Shown in pieces: positions 16,487-23,177 of a DNA stretch of 33,162 nucleotides; the stretch's first letter is position 1, and each line of letters begins with the position of its first letter. The stretch comes from Mycolicibacterium vinylchloridicum. Its GTDB lineage: Bacteria; Actinomycetota; Actinomycetes; Mycobacteriales; Mycobacteriaceae. The position numbers were made by a program, and so were the translations under genes. The notes below the pieces were generated by a model. The model did no database searches, was not told the origin of the DNA, and saw nothing but the letters and a program-made list of their open reading frames with translations. Where the stretch lies: the NCBI RefSeq assembly GCF_013404075.1, contig NZ_JACBJQ010000053.1, positions 1-33,162 on the forward strand, in the 5' to 3' direction.

Positions 16487-16984
16487 CGCGGTGACGTACC
16501 TGACCTCGTCGACGGGGGTACCGCCGATGACATCGGTTCGTCCGGATCCGTCAGCGCGCCAGCCCGTCCCTTCGTAGAACCGGCGAGCCCGGGCGTTGGT
16601 GGACAGCACCCAGAGAAAGGCATGTTCGTGACCGGCCCTGCTCAACCGAGCGCACGCGGCATCGATGAGCGCAAGGCCGATGCCGGCGCCCCACCGTGCT
16701 GGGTCGACATACAGCGCCCACACCTCGCCGCTTCCGGCCAAGTCGTCGTCCCGTGATCGTCCGAAGGTGACATGCCCGCATATCGTGTCCCCGTCAACCG
16801 CAACGAGGGTATGGCGCCCGCTGCGCTCTGGGTCGAAGCTGTACCGAGCCGCCCACTCCTCGGGACGCAACCCGTCGAGGTAGTCCGCCGCGATGAGATC
16901 GCGGTAGCCGGCCCGCCAAGACCGGACGTGTGCTTGCGCCATCGCCAGCGCATCATCGGCTGTGCCCTCGCGGACTTCGACCAC
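16469..16984 (-). CDS. GNAT-family N-acetyltransferase
   Basis: A 171-residue GNAT protein. The N-terminus VREGTADDALAMAQAHVRSWRAGYRDL is typical of the YjeK/PhnO-like bacterial group. The acetyl-CoA loop is ARWGAGIGLALID (about 97-109, Q/RxxGxG/A type), followed by LWVLSTNARARRFYEGTGW. The substrate is unknown. GTG 16984 is chosen because TAGGGT lies six bases upstream, which fits a leaderless transcript. It also lies only 19 bases after the stop of the last gene of the NorQ/NorD operon and could be read through from it. The stop overlaps the convergent glycine-rich-domain-like gene. Confidence 0.87.
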   Translation of the reverse strand: MVEVREGTADDALAMAQAHVRSWRAGYRDLIAADYLDGLRPEEWAARYSFDPERSGRHTLVAVDGDTICGHVTFGRSRDDDLAGSGEVWALYVDPARWGAGIGLALIDAACARLSRAGHEHAFLWVLSTNARARRFYEGTGWRADGSGRTDVIGGTPVDEVRYVTALERHP

Positions 16985-16996
16985 CTTCGCACCCTA
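16985..16996 (-). promoter_or_regulatory. leaderless -10 (TAGGGT) of the GNAT gene
   Basis: On the minus strand TAGGGT (16996-16991) is six bases from GTG 16984, the TANNNT-N6/7-RTG arrangement of leaderless mycobacterial genes. No convincing -35 is seen. Confidence 0.4.
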
Positions 16997-17003
16997 CGTC
17001 GGA

Positions 17004-17408
17004 TCAGTGCTCCGCCTGTTGAGCTTGTCGCGCGAGCCGTTCGTCGTGAATACGGACCAATTCACGGAACCCGATCCGGTGGTATTTCGGGATCGGCTGA
17101 ATGCCCCACTGGTCCTGGGCGGTGGCCTTGCCCGCCGCTCCTTCGGGCGGACCCAATGGCGGGTAGGGGTACTTGCACTCCAATCTGTCATCGGAATAGC
17201 GCACCTTCAGCAGCTCACTGCAGATCTCGGTGAGGCTCAGCGTCGGATACCCGTAGTACACCGCCATGAACGGCAGGGTGAACGCGCCCTCGACGACCAG
17301 CGCGACCAGACACACCAGGACTGCGCGTTTGATCCACTTGTGCATCCGCGCGTAGTACGGGGTGGTGCCCGGCGGGAGATCCTCGATCTTCTCTTCGGTG
17401 GTAGTCAC
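17004..17408 (-). CDS. single-pass membrane protein of unknown function, NorQ/NorD operon
   Basis: A 134-residue protein with a cytoplasmic N-terminus, one TM segment (about residues 28-50) and a C-terminal domain of about 80 residues that would be outside if the N-terminus is in. That domain has two cysteines (C63, C78) that could form a disulfide, then a proline-rich stretch (YPYPPLGPP). I do not recognise the family. The start is GTG 17408 with GAAGGGA six bases upstream, the ribosome site overlapping the region just after the stop of the polytopic protein gene ten bases before. Its position as the distal gene of the unit suggests a subunit or assembly factor of the same membrane complex. 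Confidence 0.75.
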   Translation of the reverse strand: MTTTEEKIEDLPPGTTPYYARMHKWIKRAVLVCLVALVVEGAFTLPFMAVYYGYPTLSLTEICSELLKVRYSDDRLECKYPYPPLGPPEGAAGKATAQDQWGIQPIPKYHRIGFRELVRIHDERLARQAQQAEH

Positions 17409-17417
17409 GGGAATCCC

Positions 17418-17658
17418 TTCAGTCGGAGAAGATTTCGCGGTTGACCGTGTGCAGATACGGGATCGCGAGAAACGGTGTGATGTAGAAAATGTCGTAGAGC
17501 CACCAGCCGATCACCGGCAACACCACACCGGCATAGCGGACATCGGCATACATCGTCATGTTGAACACATAGCCGCACCAGATCACCACGCCCATCCAGC
17601 AGGTCACGATCATCCACTGATGACCCCACCGCTTCATCTGCAAAAACCCGATCGCAGC
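17418..17658. repeat. 241-bp perfect direct repeat, copy A
   Basis: This stretch is base-for-base identical to 20698-20938. It covers the last 79 codons and stop of the first membrane paralogue plus one base beyond. On either side the two copies diverge at once (about 70% protein identity in the preceding region). The tract stops with the coding sequence and has no transposase or terminal inverted repeats, so gene conversion between the two paralogues fits best. Confidence 0.97.
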
Positions 17659-18120
17659 GGCGCAGCGCATGGCGAACACCGTGAGGATCAGGCCGGCGAC
17701 CCAAGCCTTTTCACCCGGACCCGCCGCGCCACCGATCCACAGTTCGTTGTAATGCCAGAAGTAGCCGGCATCGAACATCGCACCCCAGCCCACCATCAAC
17801 ACCCGGTTGATCAGGGTGTGATTGGCGACGAGGTCCAGTGCCCAGCCCAGGCTGTTGAGCGCACCGTCGATCAGAACGAGATAGCCGATCAGCGTGACGA
17901 TCATCGGGCGGACCGACAGTCCCGCCCGCAGTGCCTGGCGTTGCAGCCACACCCCGCGCATGAAGATCGGAAACCCGATCAGTCCGGGCGCCCACATCCC
18001 CATCAGGGCGGCACCCACGATCATCCACTTGTCAGCACGACGCTGCGCCAGCCGCGACTGCTCGTGGTGATCCTCGAGGCCGACCGAGCCCTCGGTGCGG
18101 CCGACCGACGACGCGGTCAC
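17419..18120 (-). CDS. polytopic membrane protein A of the NorQ/NorD operon
   Basis: A 233-residue protein with about five or six TM segments. It is a paralogue of the protein encoded at 20699-21394. The most conserved part in both is AGYFWHYNELWIGGAAGPGEK, with a histidine, asparagine and glutamate that could be metal ligands at a membrane face. Later come a WGHQW motif and a C-terminal YDIFYITPFLAIPYLHTVNR. I do not recognise the family. GTG 18120 is preferred because it overlaps the stop of the preceding 43-residue gene (GTGA); a GTG at 18129 is also in frame. The last 79 residues are encoded by DNA identical to the paralogue. It may be a subunit of a membrane enzyme matured by the adjacent ATPase pair. 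Confidence 0.85.
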   Translation of the reverse strand: MTASSVGRTEGSVGLEDHHEQSRLAQRRADKWMIVGAALMGMWAPGLIGFPIFMRGVWLQRQALRAGLSVRPMIVTLIGYLVLIDGALNSLGWALDLVANHTLINRVLMVGWGAMFDAGYFWHYNELWIGGAAGPGEKAWVAGLILTVFAMRCAAAIGFLQMKRWGHQWMIVTCWMGVVIWCGYVFNMTMYADVRYAGVVLPVIGWWLYDIFYITPFLAIPYLHTVNREIFSD

Positions 18121-18248
18121 AAATCCCACCAGCCGCGGGTGAACGACATGTAGAGCTGGATTCCAAACATCGCCAGCAGGTATCCGTAAATGACAACCTG
18201 CAGGATGATGAGCGCCCGCTTACGCTTTCGTTCTTTCTGATCGACCAC
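18117..18248 (-). CDS. 43-residue single-pass membrane peptide
   Basis: A tiny gene between norQ-like and membrane protein A. The peptide has a very basic start (KERKRKR), one TM helix (about residues 12-33) and a short tail ending in TRGWWDL. GTG 18248 is preceded by AGGAAAGGTGG; its TGA overlaps the GTG of the next gene (GTGA). The good ribosome site and the overlap on the far side argue for a real gene. By the positive-inside rule the N-terminus is cytoplasmic. Such peptides are common small subunits of respiratory or oxidase complexes. No family recognised. Confidence 0.75.
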   Translation of the reverse strand: MVDQKERKRKRALIILQVVIYGYLLAMFGIQLYMSFTRGWWDL

Positions 18249-18263
18249 GTCAGTCCACCTTTC

Positions 18264-19049
18264 CTAGAGATCCGCGGCAGCCAAACAGGCTGCCGCCACT
18301 TCACGCAGCCCGTCGCTGATCGCACCGTCGGTGCTCAGCGGGGCCAGAATGCACGCGTCGGCAGCCTCCAGTTCGCCTGCGCCGGCGGTGATCAACTGCG
18401 CTGCGGTGACCAGCACCCGTGTCGACGGCGGTTCGAAGTGAAACGCCTCGTCGGCAGTGCGAATCGCGACCGCGCACCCGACCAGTCGCCGGGCGGTCGC
18501 CAGTGCGACCCCCGTCTCGGCGACCACCACCTGCGCTTCGCGTTCCGGCGGCAGATACTCCATCGGCAGCGTCGCGAAGCGTTGCCGGAATGAGGGTTTG
18601 AGTTCCTTGAGCGAGCTGCGGTAGGCGGGGTTGTACGAACACACCAGCATGAATTCCGCTGGCGCCCAAACCACCTCAGCAGCCCGGTCCAGATAGAGGG
18701 TCCGTCGATGATCGGTCAGCGAGTGCAGCACCGCGAGCGAATCGTGGCGGGCTTCGACAACCTCGTCCAGATAGCAGATCGCACCGTCCTTCACCGCGCG
18801 GGTGAGTGGGCCGTCCGTCCACACGACGTCGCCACCGGTCACCATGAACCGGCCGACAAGGTCTGAGCTGGTGAGGTCGTCGTGGCAGCTGATCGTGACG
18901 ACCGGCCGGCCCAGCAGCAGACCCATATGCTCAACCAGCCGAGTCTTTCCGCATCCCGTCGGGCCGGTCAGCATGACCGGGATACGTTGGCGGAACGCCT
19001 GTTCGAACAGCTTGACCTCATTGCCGAGGGCGAGATAGGTCTCTGTCAT
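18264..19049 (-). CDS. MoxR/NorQ/CbbQ-type AAA+ ATPase
   Basis: A 261-residue AAA+ protein. Walker A GPTGCGKT is at 29-36, Walker B ICYLDE at 91-96, sensor-1 asparagine in CSYNP near 140, and an arginine in FRQRF near 155. The domain order and length match the NorQ/CbbQ branch of MoxR ATPases, which with a VWA partner (NorD/CbbO) remodel metalloenzymes, for example inserting non-heme iron in NO reductase or reactivating Rubisco. Its ATG overlaps the stop of the VWA gene (ATGA), so the two are coupled and probably form one complex. No norB, cox or cbb gene is in the window, so the client is unknown. Confidence 0.92.
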   Translation of the reverse strand: MTETYLALGNEVKLFEQAFRQRIPVMLTGPTGCGKTRLVEHMGLLLGRPVVTISCHDDLTSSDLVGRFMVTGGDVVWTDGPLTRAVKDGAICYLDEVVEARHDSLAVLHSLTDHRRTLYLDRAAEVVWAPAEFMLVCSYNPAYRSSLKELKPSFRQRFATLPMEYLPPEREAQVVVAETGVALATARRLVGCAVAIRTADEAFHFEPPSTRVLVTAAQLITAGAGELEAADACILAPLSTDGAISDGLREVAAACLAAADL

Positions 19050-20575
19050 ATCGACACCAACTCTCGATGCACGTGTGCCAGCACCCGCGGGAGTTCGTCG
19101 ACTCGCCGGATGCGTTGGGAGCGGCGGGGTCCGAAGACCTCCGGCAGTGGGTCGACCCGGGTGGGCCCGACGCCGACGTAGTAGACCGACACCCCTGCAT
19201 CGTTGGCTTCCTCGACGGCGTGGGCGGTGTCGGCCCAGGCGTAGCGGCCCTCGTAACCTTCGTCGGAGATCAGGCCGTCGCCGATGACGAGGAGCAGTCG
19301 CCGCTCCGAGGGCTGCGCCAACAGCCGGCTCGTCAAGTGCCGCAACGGTGCACCGAGCCGCGTGTAGCCGCCGGTTTCCAAGCCGAGCTTGCTGGGCGGA
19401 GCGAACCTCGCATCGTCGAAATCCTTGAGGCAGCGCACTTCGACGCGGTGCCTGGTGTTGCCGGTGAAGACGAACACGCCGTGGCGTTCCCTCGCGAATT
19501 TCATCGCCCGCGACAGGGCGTCAGCACAGGCGAGTTCCAACCGGAAGACGCGGCCGCCGTGGGTGCCCAACGACGAACTGCCGTCGAGGAGCAGCGCGGT
19601 GGTGACATCTCGGCAGACCGGCAGCAACTCACGGAAGATCCGCGGTTCGGCCGCCTTGCCGGTGGCCATCTCGACGTAGTGGCCGACGTACTGTTCGACA
19701 TCGATGTCCGAACCGTCTTCGAGGCGGCTCTTCATGGCCCGATGGGTGTGTTCCTCGAACCACTTGCGCAGGTCGACGGGACTCGATCCGCTCTCGCGGG
19801 TGTGAGCATGGGGATACTCCAGCACCGCAACGTGATCGGGCATGAACTTCTTCGTCCACGCATTCCATTCCGGGTAGGGAATGCCCGGGCGGTGATCCGG
19901 CGTGATGTCCAGATCGTTGTCCTGCGGGCGGCTCGGTGGTGGGAGATTGGAGTTGCGGACGCCGCCGTCGCCGCCGACCGGTACCGAATATGGCTGGGGC
20001 GTACGCTTCTGCGTCGTCGTCCACGGCATGCGCCCGAACGTTCGGCGTAGCCTGTCGCCCAGCGCCTTTGGCGCGGTGTGCGCCAACGGTAGCGTGCCCA
20101 ACAGCGGGTCGATGCTCAGCTGTTTCTCGTCGCGTGCCAGGGTGATCGCCCGGTGAAGCATCTCCTCGGCCTCGGTGTCGCCCGCCAGGATCTCCAGGTC
20201 AGGCAGCGCTCGCCGCAGCTCGGGGAGCAGCCCCGGCCAGCGTGACGCGATCCAGCCGACCGCCACACCGGCCTCGACCAGCGTGAGCGCACGCAGCTCG
20301 CGGGTGGACAGTTCATGGAGCCGATACTCGGTGATCCGCTCCTTTGACGGCGAACACTGCAGCGCGACAGCGCATGTGATGGTCCGGCGAGTCCAGTCGC
20401 CGACGATGGCCGGGTACGGAACGTGGATGTAGGCCAGCGCCGCGTTCAGCCCGAAGGATCGGTGTTGGCCCGTGACCAGCCGAACACCTTCTCGGCGTTG
20501 CTCGCTCAGCGCGACCGCGGTGACGGCACAGCTGCGCTCGAGCGCCATCGCGCGGGTATCGGAGGGTTCAGCCAC
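19046..20575 (-). CDS. NorD/CbbO-type von Willebrand factor A protein
   Basis: A 509-residue soluble protein. The N-terminal 300 residues are poorly conserved. The C-terminal VWA domain starts near 325 and has a MIDAS: D331-G-S-S-S335, T405 in GGYTR and D433 in VIGDG. This is the layout of NorD and CbbO, the partner of NorQ/CbbQ ATPases; the MIDAS is thought to dock the ATPase ring on a client. GTG 20575 is used (six bases after the stop of the 34-residue gene); the ribosome site is poor, so translation may depend on coupling. Its end overlaps the ATPase start. Name and client should not be taken as nitric-oxide reduction without evidence. Confidence 0.9.
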   Translation of the reverse strand: MAEPSDTRAMALERSCAVTAVALSEQRREGVRLVTGQHRSFGLNAALAYIHVPYPAIVGDWTRRTITCAVALQCSPSKERITEYRLHELSTRELRALTLVEAGVAVGWIASRWPGLLPELRRALPDLEILAGDTEAEEMLHRAITLARDEKQLSIDPLLGTLPLAHTAPKALGDRLRRTFGRMPWTTTQKRTPQPYSVPVGGDGGVRNSNLPPPSRPQDNDLDITPDHRPGIPYPEWNAWTKKFMPDHVAVLEYPHAHTRESGSSPVDLRKWFEEHTHRAMKSRLEDGSDIDVEQYVGHYVEMATGKAAEPRIFRELLPVCRDVTTALLLDGSSSLGTHGGRVFRLELACADALSRAMKFARERHGVFVFTGNTRHRVEVRCLKDFDDARFAPPSKLGLETGGYTRLGAPLRHLTSRLLAQPSERRLLLVIGDGLISDEGYEGRYAWADTAHAVEEANDAGVSVYYVGVGPTRVDPLPEVFGPRRSQRIRRVDELPRVLAHVHRELVSI

Positions 20576-20581
20576 GGCGGA

Positions 20582-20686
20582 TCAGAAGGTGCCGATGTTC
20601 GAGAACAGCCAGTACCAGAAGGCGATGATCAGAATCGTGCCGCCCCACGCGCCCACGTATCGAAGGATCTCCCAGAGGTATCCCAT
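20582..20686 (-). CDS. 34-residue membrane peptide
   Basis: A very small gene between membrane protein B and the VWA gene. ATG 20686 is preceded by GAAAGGGGC at the right distance. The peptide is almost entirely one TM helix (about residues 8-29), rich in tryptophan (WEILRYVGAWGG and FWYWLF) and ends SNIGTF. It is 12 bases downstream of membrane protein B and seven bases before the VWA start. It resembles the small single-helix subunits that stabilise oxidases and transporters. No family recognised. It mirrors the 43-residue peptide beside membrane protein A. Confidence 0.72.
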   Translation of the reverse strand: MGYLWEILRYVGAWGGTILIIAFWYWLFSNIGTF

Positions 20687-20697
20687 CAACTGCCCCT

Positions 20698-20938
20698 TTC
20701 AGTCGGAGAAGATTTCGCGGTTGACCGTGTGCAGATACGGGATCGCGAGAAACGGTGTGATGTAGAAAATGTCGTAGAGCCACCAGCCGATCACCGGCAA
20801 CACCACACCGGCATAGCGGACATCGGCATACATCGTCATGTTGAACACATAGCCGCACCAGATCACCACGCCCATCCAGCAGGTCACGATCATCCACTGA
20901 TGACCCCACCGCTTCATCTGCAAAAACCCGATCGCAGC
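20698..20938. repeat. 241-bp perfect direct repeat, copy B
   Basis: Identical to 17418-17658; contains the last 79 codons and stop of membrane protein B. Outside the tract the two paralogues differ at many positions, including silent sites, so the identity points to recent copying of one 3' end onto the other rather than selection on the protein alone. Confidence 0.97.
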
Positions 20939-21394
20939 CGCGATGCGCATCGTGAACACGGTGAGAATGAGCCCGACCTCCCAGCCCTTCTCCCCCGGCC
21001 CGGCCGCACCGCCGATCCACAGTTCGTTGAAGTGCCAGAAGTAGCCGGCGTCGAACATGTTGCCCCAGCCGGTCAGCAGCACCCGGGCCAGCAGTGTGTG
21101 GTTGCCGACCATGTCCAGCGACCAGCCGACGGCGTTGATCGCAGCGTCGATGATCACGAGGTATCCGAGCAGCGTGACCAGCATCGGCCGCACCGTCAGC
21201 CCACGGCGTTGGGCCCGTCGCAATAGCCACACCCCGCGCAGGAACAACGGCAGGCCGAAGACACCGAGGGCGGCCGAGCCGATGAGGATGCTGCCGGAGA
21301 TCAGCCAGCGATCGGCTTGCCGCTGCGCCAGCCGGGACTCCGCCATGTGCTCATCGAGTCCGCCGCCAGTAGGTAGGGACGAAGCCAGGCTCAC
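20699..21394 (-). CDS. polytopic membrane protein B, first gene of the NorQ/NorD operon
   Basis: A 231-residue paralogue of the protein at 17419-18120, with the same AGYFWHFNELWIGGAAGPGEK core and the same last 79 residues, and about five or six TM segments. No known family recognised. GTG 21394 is chosen because a TATAGT -10 lies exactly seven bases upstream inside a palindrome, so the mRNA would begin at the start codon (leaderless); no Shine-Dalgarno is present. ATG 21346 is an alternative internal start. It follows the TetR gene by 23 bases and is followed by the 34-residue peptide gene. The pair A/B could form a heteromeric membrane enzyme or channel. Confidence 0.85.
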   Translation of the reverse strand: MSLASSLPTGGGLDEHMAESRLAQRQADRWLISGSILIGSAALGVFGLPLFLRGVWLLRRAQRRGLTVRPMLVTLLGYLVIIDAAINAVGWSLDMVGNHTLLARVLLTGWGNMFDAGYFWHFNELWIGGAAGPGEKGWEVGLILTVFTMRIAAAIGFLQMKRWGHQWMIVTCWMGVVIWCGYVFNMTMYADVRYAGVVLPVIGWWLYDIFYITPFLAIPYLHTVNREIFSD

Positions 21395-21413
21395 AAAACT
21401 GACTATAGTCAGT
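21395..21413 (-). promoter_or_regulatory. leaderless promoter with embedded TetR operator
   Basis: ACTGACTA/TAGTCAGT is a perfect 16-bp palindrome at 21398-21413. On the minus strand its centre forms the -10 hexamer TATAGT (21407-21402), followed by seven bases and GTG 21394. A repressor on the palindrome would cover the -10. CTGACT-NN-AGTCA recurs upstream of the TetR gene (22068-22080), supporting this as its operator. Confidence 0.75.
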
Positions 21414-21417
21414 AAAA

Positions 21418-22020
21418 CTAGCGTGACTCAATACTGCACAGGGTCCTGGTCACGTAGTCGTCGATCATCGCGCTCTGTGCCGGCCAGTCGTGGGTGGTCG
21501 TGAGCAGCGCATAGAGGCCCAACAAAAAGAAGACCGCGCTGTTGATCGGAATCACCGCGGAATCGACCTGACCGCGCCGCTGAAGCCGCTCGATCTCTCC
21601 GGCGACTGCGACGACCACCGGGTGTTCTTTGCTCTCATCCGTCGGTCGGGTCTGCGAAAAGTGCAGCGCTAGAAAGTCTTTGAACAACGCCGCGCCGAGC
21701 CTGCGCTCCAGTCCCAGCACCAGGCGAACAGCCTCATTGAGCGTCGAGGCGAGGTCGTGCTCCGAATCCGCCAGGTAGCGGGCGAATTGCTTGGCGATGC
21801 GTTCTTCTTCGCGGCGCTCCAACTCCAGCAGCACGTGTTCCTTTGTCGGGAAATGGAAGAAGAATGTCCCATGTGCGACCCCGGCGGCGGTCACGATGGC
21901 CCCGACGTCGGCCGCCGCGATCCCTGACCGCTTGAACTCGGCTATCGCCGCACCCATCAGCCGCTCGCGGGTCTGGAGACGTTTGGTCTCGCGCGCGGAC
22001 GGTTTGTCTACCACCGACAT
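21418..22020 (-). CDS. TetR-family regulator of the NorQ/NorD operon
   Basis: A 200-residue TetR protein. The DNA-binding domain (about residues 12-58) reads RETKRLQTRERLMGAAIAEFKRSG, then the recognition segment VGAIVTAAGVAHGTFFFHFPTKEHVL. The C-terminal domain is helical, of unknown ligand. It lies directly upstream of the membrane/NorQ/NorD genes on the same strand, with a palindrome in the 23-base gap and a matching one upstream of its own promoter, so it most likely represses both. A -10 (TATTCT) six bases before ATG 22020 suggests a leaderless transcript. Confidence 0.9.
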   Translation of the reverse strand: MSVVDKPSARETKRLQTRERLMGAAIAEFKRSGIAAADVGAIVTAAGVAHGTFFFHFPTKEHVLLELERREEERIAKQFARYLADSEHDLASTLNEAVRLVLGLERRLGAALFKDFLALHFSQTRPTDESKEHPVVVAVAGEIERLQRRGQVDSAVIPINSAVFFLLGLYALLTTTHDWPAQSAMIDDYVTRTLCSIESR

Positions 22021-22026
22021 GGTCCA

Positions 22027-22032
22027 AGAATA
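22027..22032 (-). promoter_or_regulatory. leaderless -10 (TATTCT) of the TetR gene
   Basis: On the minus strand TATTCT lies six bases before ATG 22020. It fits TANNNT-N6/7-ATG. No ribosome site is present between the box and the start codon. Confidence 0.45.
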
Positions 22033-22067
22033 TCGGGTGCCGCCGCGATCACACGGCGCATCGTTTG

Positions 22068-22081
22068 CTGACTTGAGTCAC
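22068..22081. promoter_or_regulatory. second TetR operator, upstream of the tetR promoter
   Basis: CTGACT-TG-AGTCA (22068-22080) matches the palindrome at 21399-21411 (CTGACT-AT-AGTCA) in both arms and in spacing. It lies about 36 bases upstream of the TetR -10, at the far side of the expected -35. Two matching sites flanking the regulator gene make this the likely TetR recognition sequence. Confidence 0.6.
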
Positions 22082-22143
22082 CCGCGCAAGCGCCGAGTTC
22101 ACGGCCGGAGACTGTCCGACTCACAGCAGGGTGACGCGCCGGC

Positions 22144-22602
22144 TCAGAAGAACGGATTGCTGTTCTTCTGGTGGAGGGCCTCATGCGGCCGCGGACCGAA
22201 CCGGGCGATGTAGTCCTCGTCGACCCACGCGTTCTTCTGACGCTTGAGAACGTCGACGAGATCGGGATCCAGACCGTGCGCAGCGAGCCGGTGCCGCCGC
22301 CACACTTTGTTGAGCGCCAGCGAGATGGCCAGTGCCCAGAGGTAGATCGGCACGGTCATGGTCGAGTGCACATACAGGGCGTCCTGTTCGACGGGGAAGA
22401 ACCAGAACGGTGCCAGAATGAAGATCGGCGGTATCGCCATCCTGATCATGAATCGTCGGACACTGCCCGGTCCCGCGAGATCGTTGGCAACCCAGTCACG
22501 CATGGACGCCGGCAACCGTCGAAAGCCATACGCGTAGCCGATGAATTGAAGAAAGTCAGGCCGGGTGGCGGACGTAGCTCCTCCTTGGTCGGGCACCCCC
22601 AT
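22144..22602 (-). CDS. DUF5313 membrane protein
   Basis: A 152-residue protein with a soluble N-terminus (FLQFIGYAYGFRRLPASMRDWVANDL), two TM helices (about 55-75 and 85-105) and a basic C-terminal part with YIARFGPRP. This pattern matches the actinobacterial DUF5313 family, which has no assigned function. ATG 22602 (AGGG upstream) is preferred over GTG 22608. It is divergent from the PPOX gene across 71 bases. Confidence 0.75.
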   Translation of the reverse strand: MGVPDQGGATSATRPDFLQFIGYAYGFRRLPASMRDWVANDLAGPGSVRRFMIRMAIPPIFILAPFWFFPVEQDALYVHSTMTVPIYLWALAISLALNKVWRRHRLAAHGLDPDLVDVLKRQKNAWVDEDYIARFGPRPHEALHQKNSNPFF

Positions 22603-22660
22603 AGGCACCCTACTCGCCCCCGATGCCGTATTTCGCGCCGCTGACGTGGGCGTCGACGCC

Positions 22661-22673
22661 TAGCCTCGATGAC
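22661..22673 (+). promoter_or_regulatory. leaderless -10 (TAGCCT) of the PPOX gene
   Basis: TAGCCT (22661-22666) is followed by seven bases and ATG 22674. There is no Shine-Dalgarno, so the transcript probably starts at the ATG. Confidence 0.45.
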
Positions 22674-23096
22674 ATGGACGAACTCACCGAAGATGTGATC
22701 GATTTCCTATCCGAGGGCACCCGTACGGCCAAGCTGGGATACGTCGCCGCAGACGGCAGGCCACTCGTTGCGCCCGTGTGGTTCATCGTCGAGGGCAACC
22801 AGTTGGTCTTCAACACCGGCAAGCAGGCCGCCAAGGGGCGAGCGCTGAGCCGCGACCCACGCGTCGTGGTCTGTGTCGACGATCAACATCCCCCGTTCTC
22901 GTTTGTTCAGGTGCAGGGGATCGCCGCCACGTCAGAAGACCCCGACGAACTGCTGGATACCGCGACCCGGATCGCGGCCCGCTACGTCGGTGCCGACCGC
23001 GCCGAGCAGTACGGGCGTCGAAACGGCGTGCCCGGCGAGCTGGTCGTGCGGATCACCCCGACAAAGGTCATCGCGGGATTCAACGTCGCCGATTGA
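22674..23096 (+). CDS. PPOX-class F420-dependent oxidoreductase
   Basis: A 140-residue split-barrel flavin/F420-binding protein. The pattern FLSEGTRTAKLGYVAADGRPLVAPVWFIVEGNQLVF, then GKQAAKGRALSRDPRVVVCVDD, matches the mycobacterial Rv1155-like PPOX family that binds F420 and reduces diverse substrates. The lysine/arginine set in TGKQAAKGR would contact the cofactor phosphate. ATG 22674 is chosen for the leaderless -10 and family length. It stands alone, divergent from the DUF5313 gene and followed by a small RNA locus. Substrate unknown. Confidence 0.85.
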   Translation: MDELTEDVIDFLSEGTRTAKLGYVAADGRPLVAPVWFIVEGNQLVFNTGKQAAKGRALSRDPRVVVCVDDQHPPFSFVQVQGIAATSEDPDELLDTATRIAARYVGADRAEQYGRRNGVPGELVVRITPTKVIAGFNVAD

Positions 23097-23140
23097 GCAC
23101 CTCGTTGTTACCGAAAAACATTGCAGTTCTTTAATTTTTG

Positions 23141-23170
23141 TTGCGTCGAGCAGCCAGCGGAAGCTACATT
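23141..23170 (+). promoter_or_regulatory. promoter of the 6C-like RNA
   Basis: TTGCGT (23141-23146) and TACATT (23165-23170) are 18 bases apart. Seven bases after the -10 is position 23178, exactly the first base of the first hairpin, supporting it as the transcript start. Confidence 0.5.
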
Positions 23171-23177
23171 TGCGATG

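Noticed and set aside
18264..20575. Nitric-oxide reductase locus
   Set aside because: Only the ATPase/VWA helpers are present; no norB or norC gene lies in the window.
17418..20938. The 241-bp direct repeat as an insertion sequence or attachment site
   Set aside because: It lies inside two coding frames, has no terminal inverted repeats or transposase, and ends with the genes.
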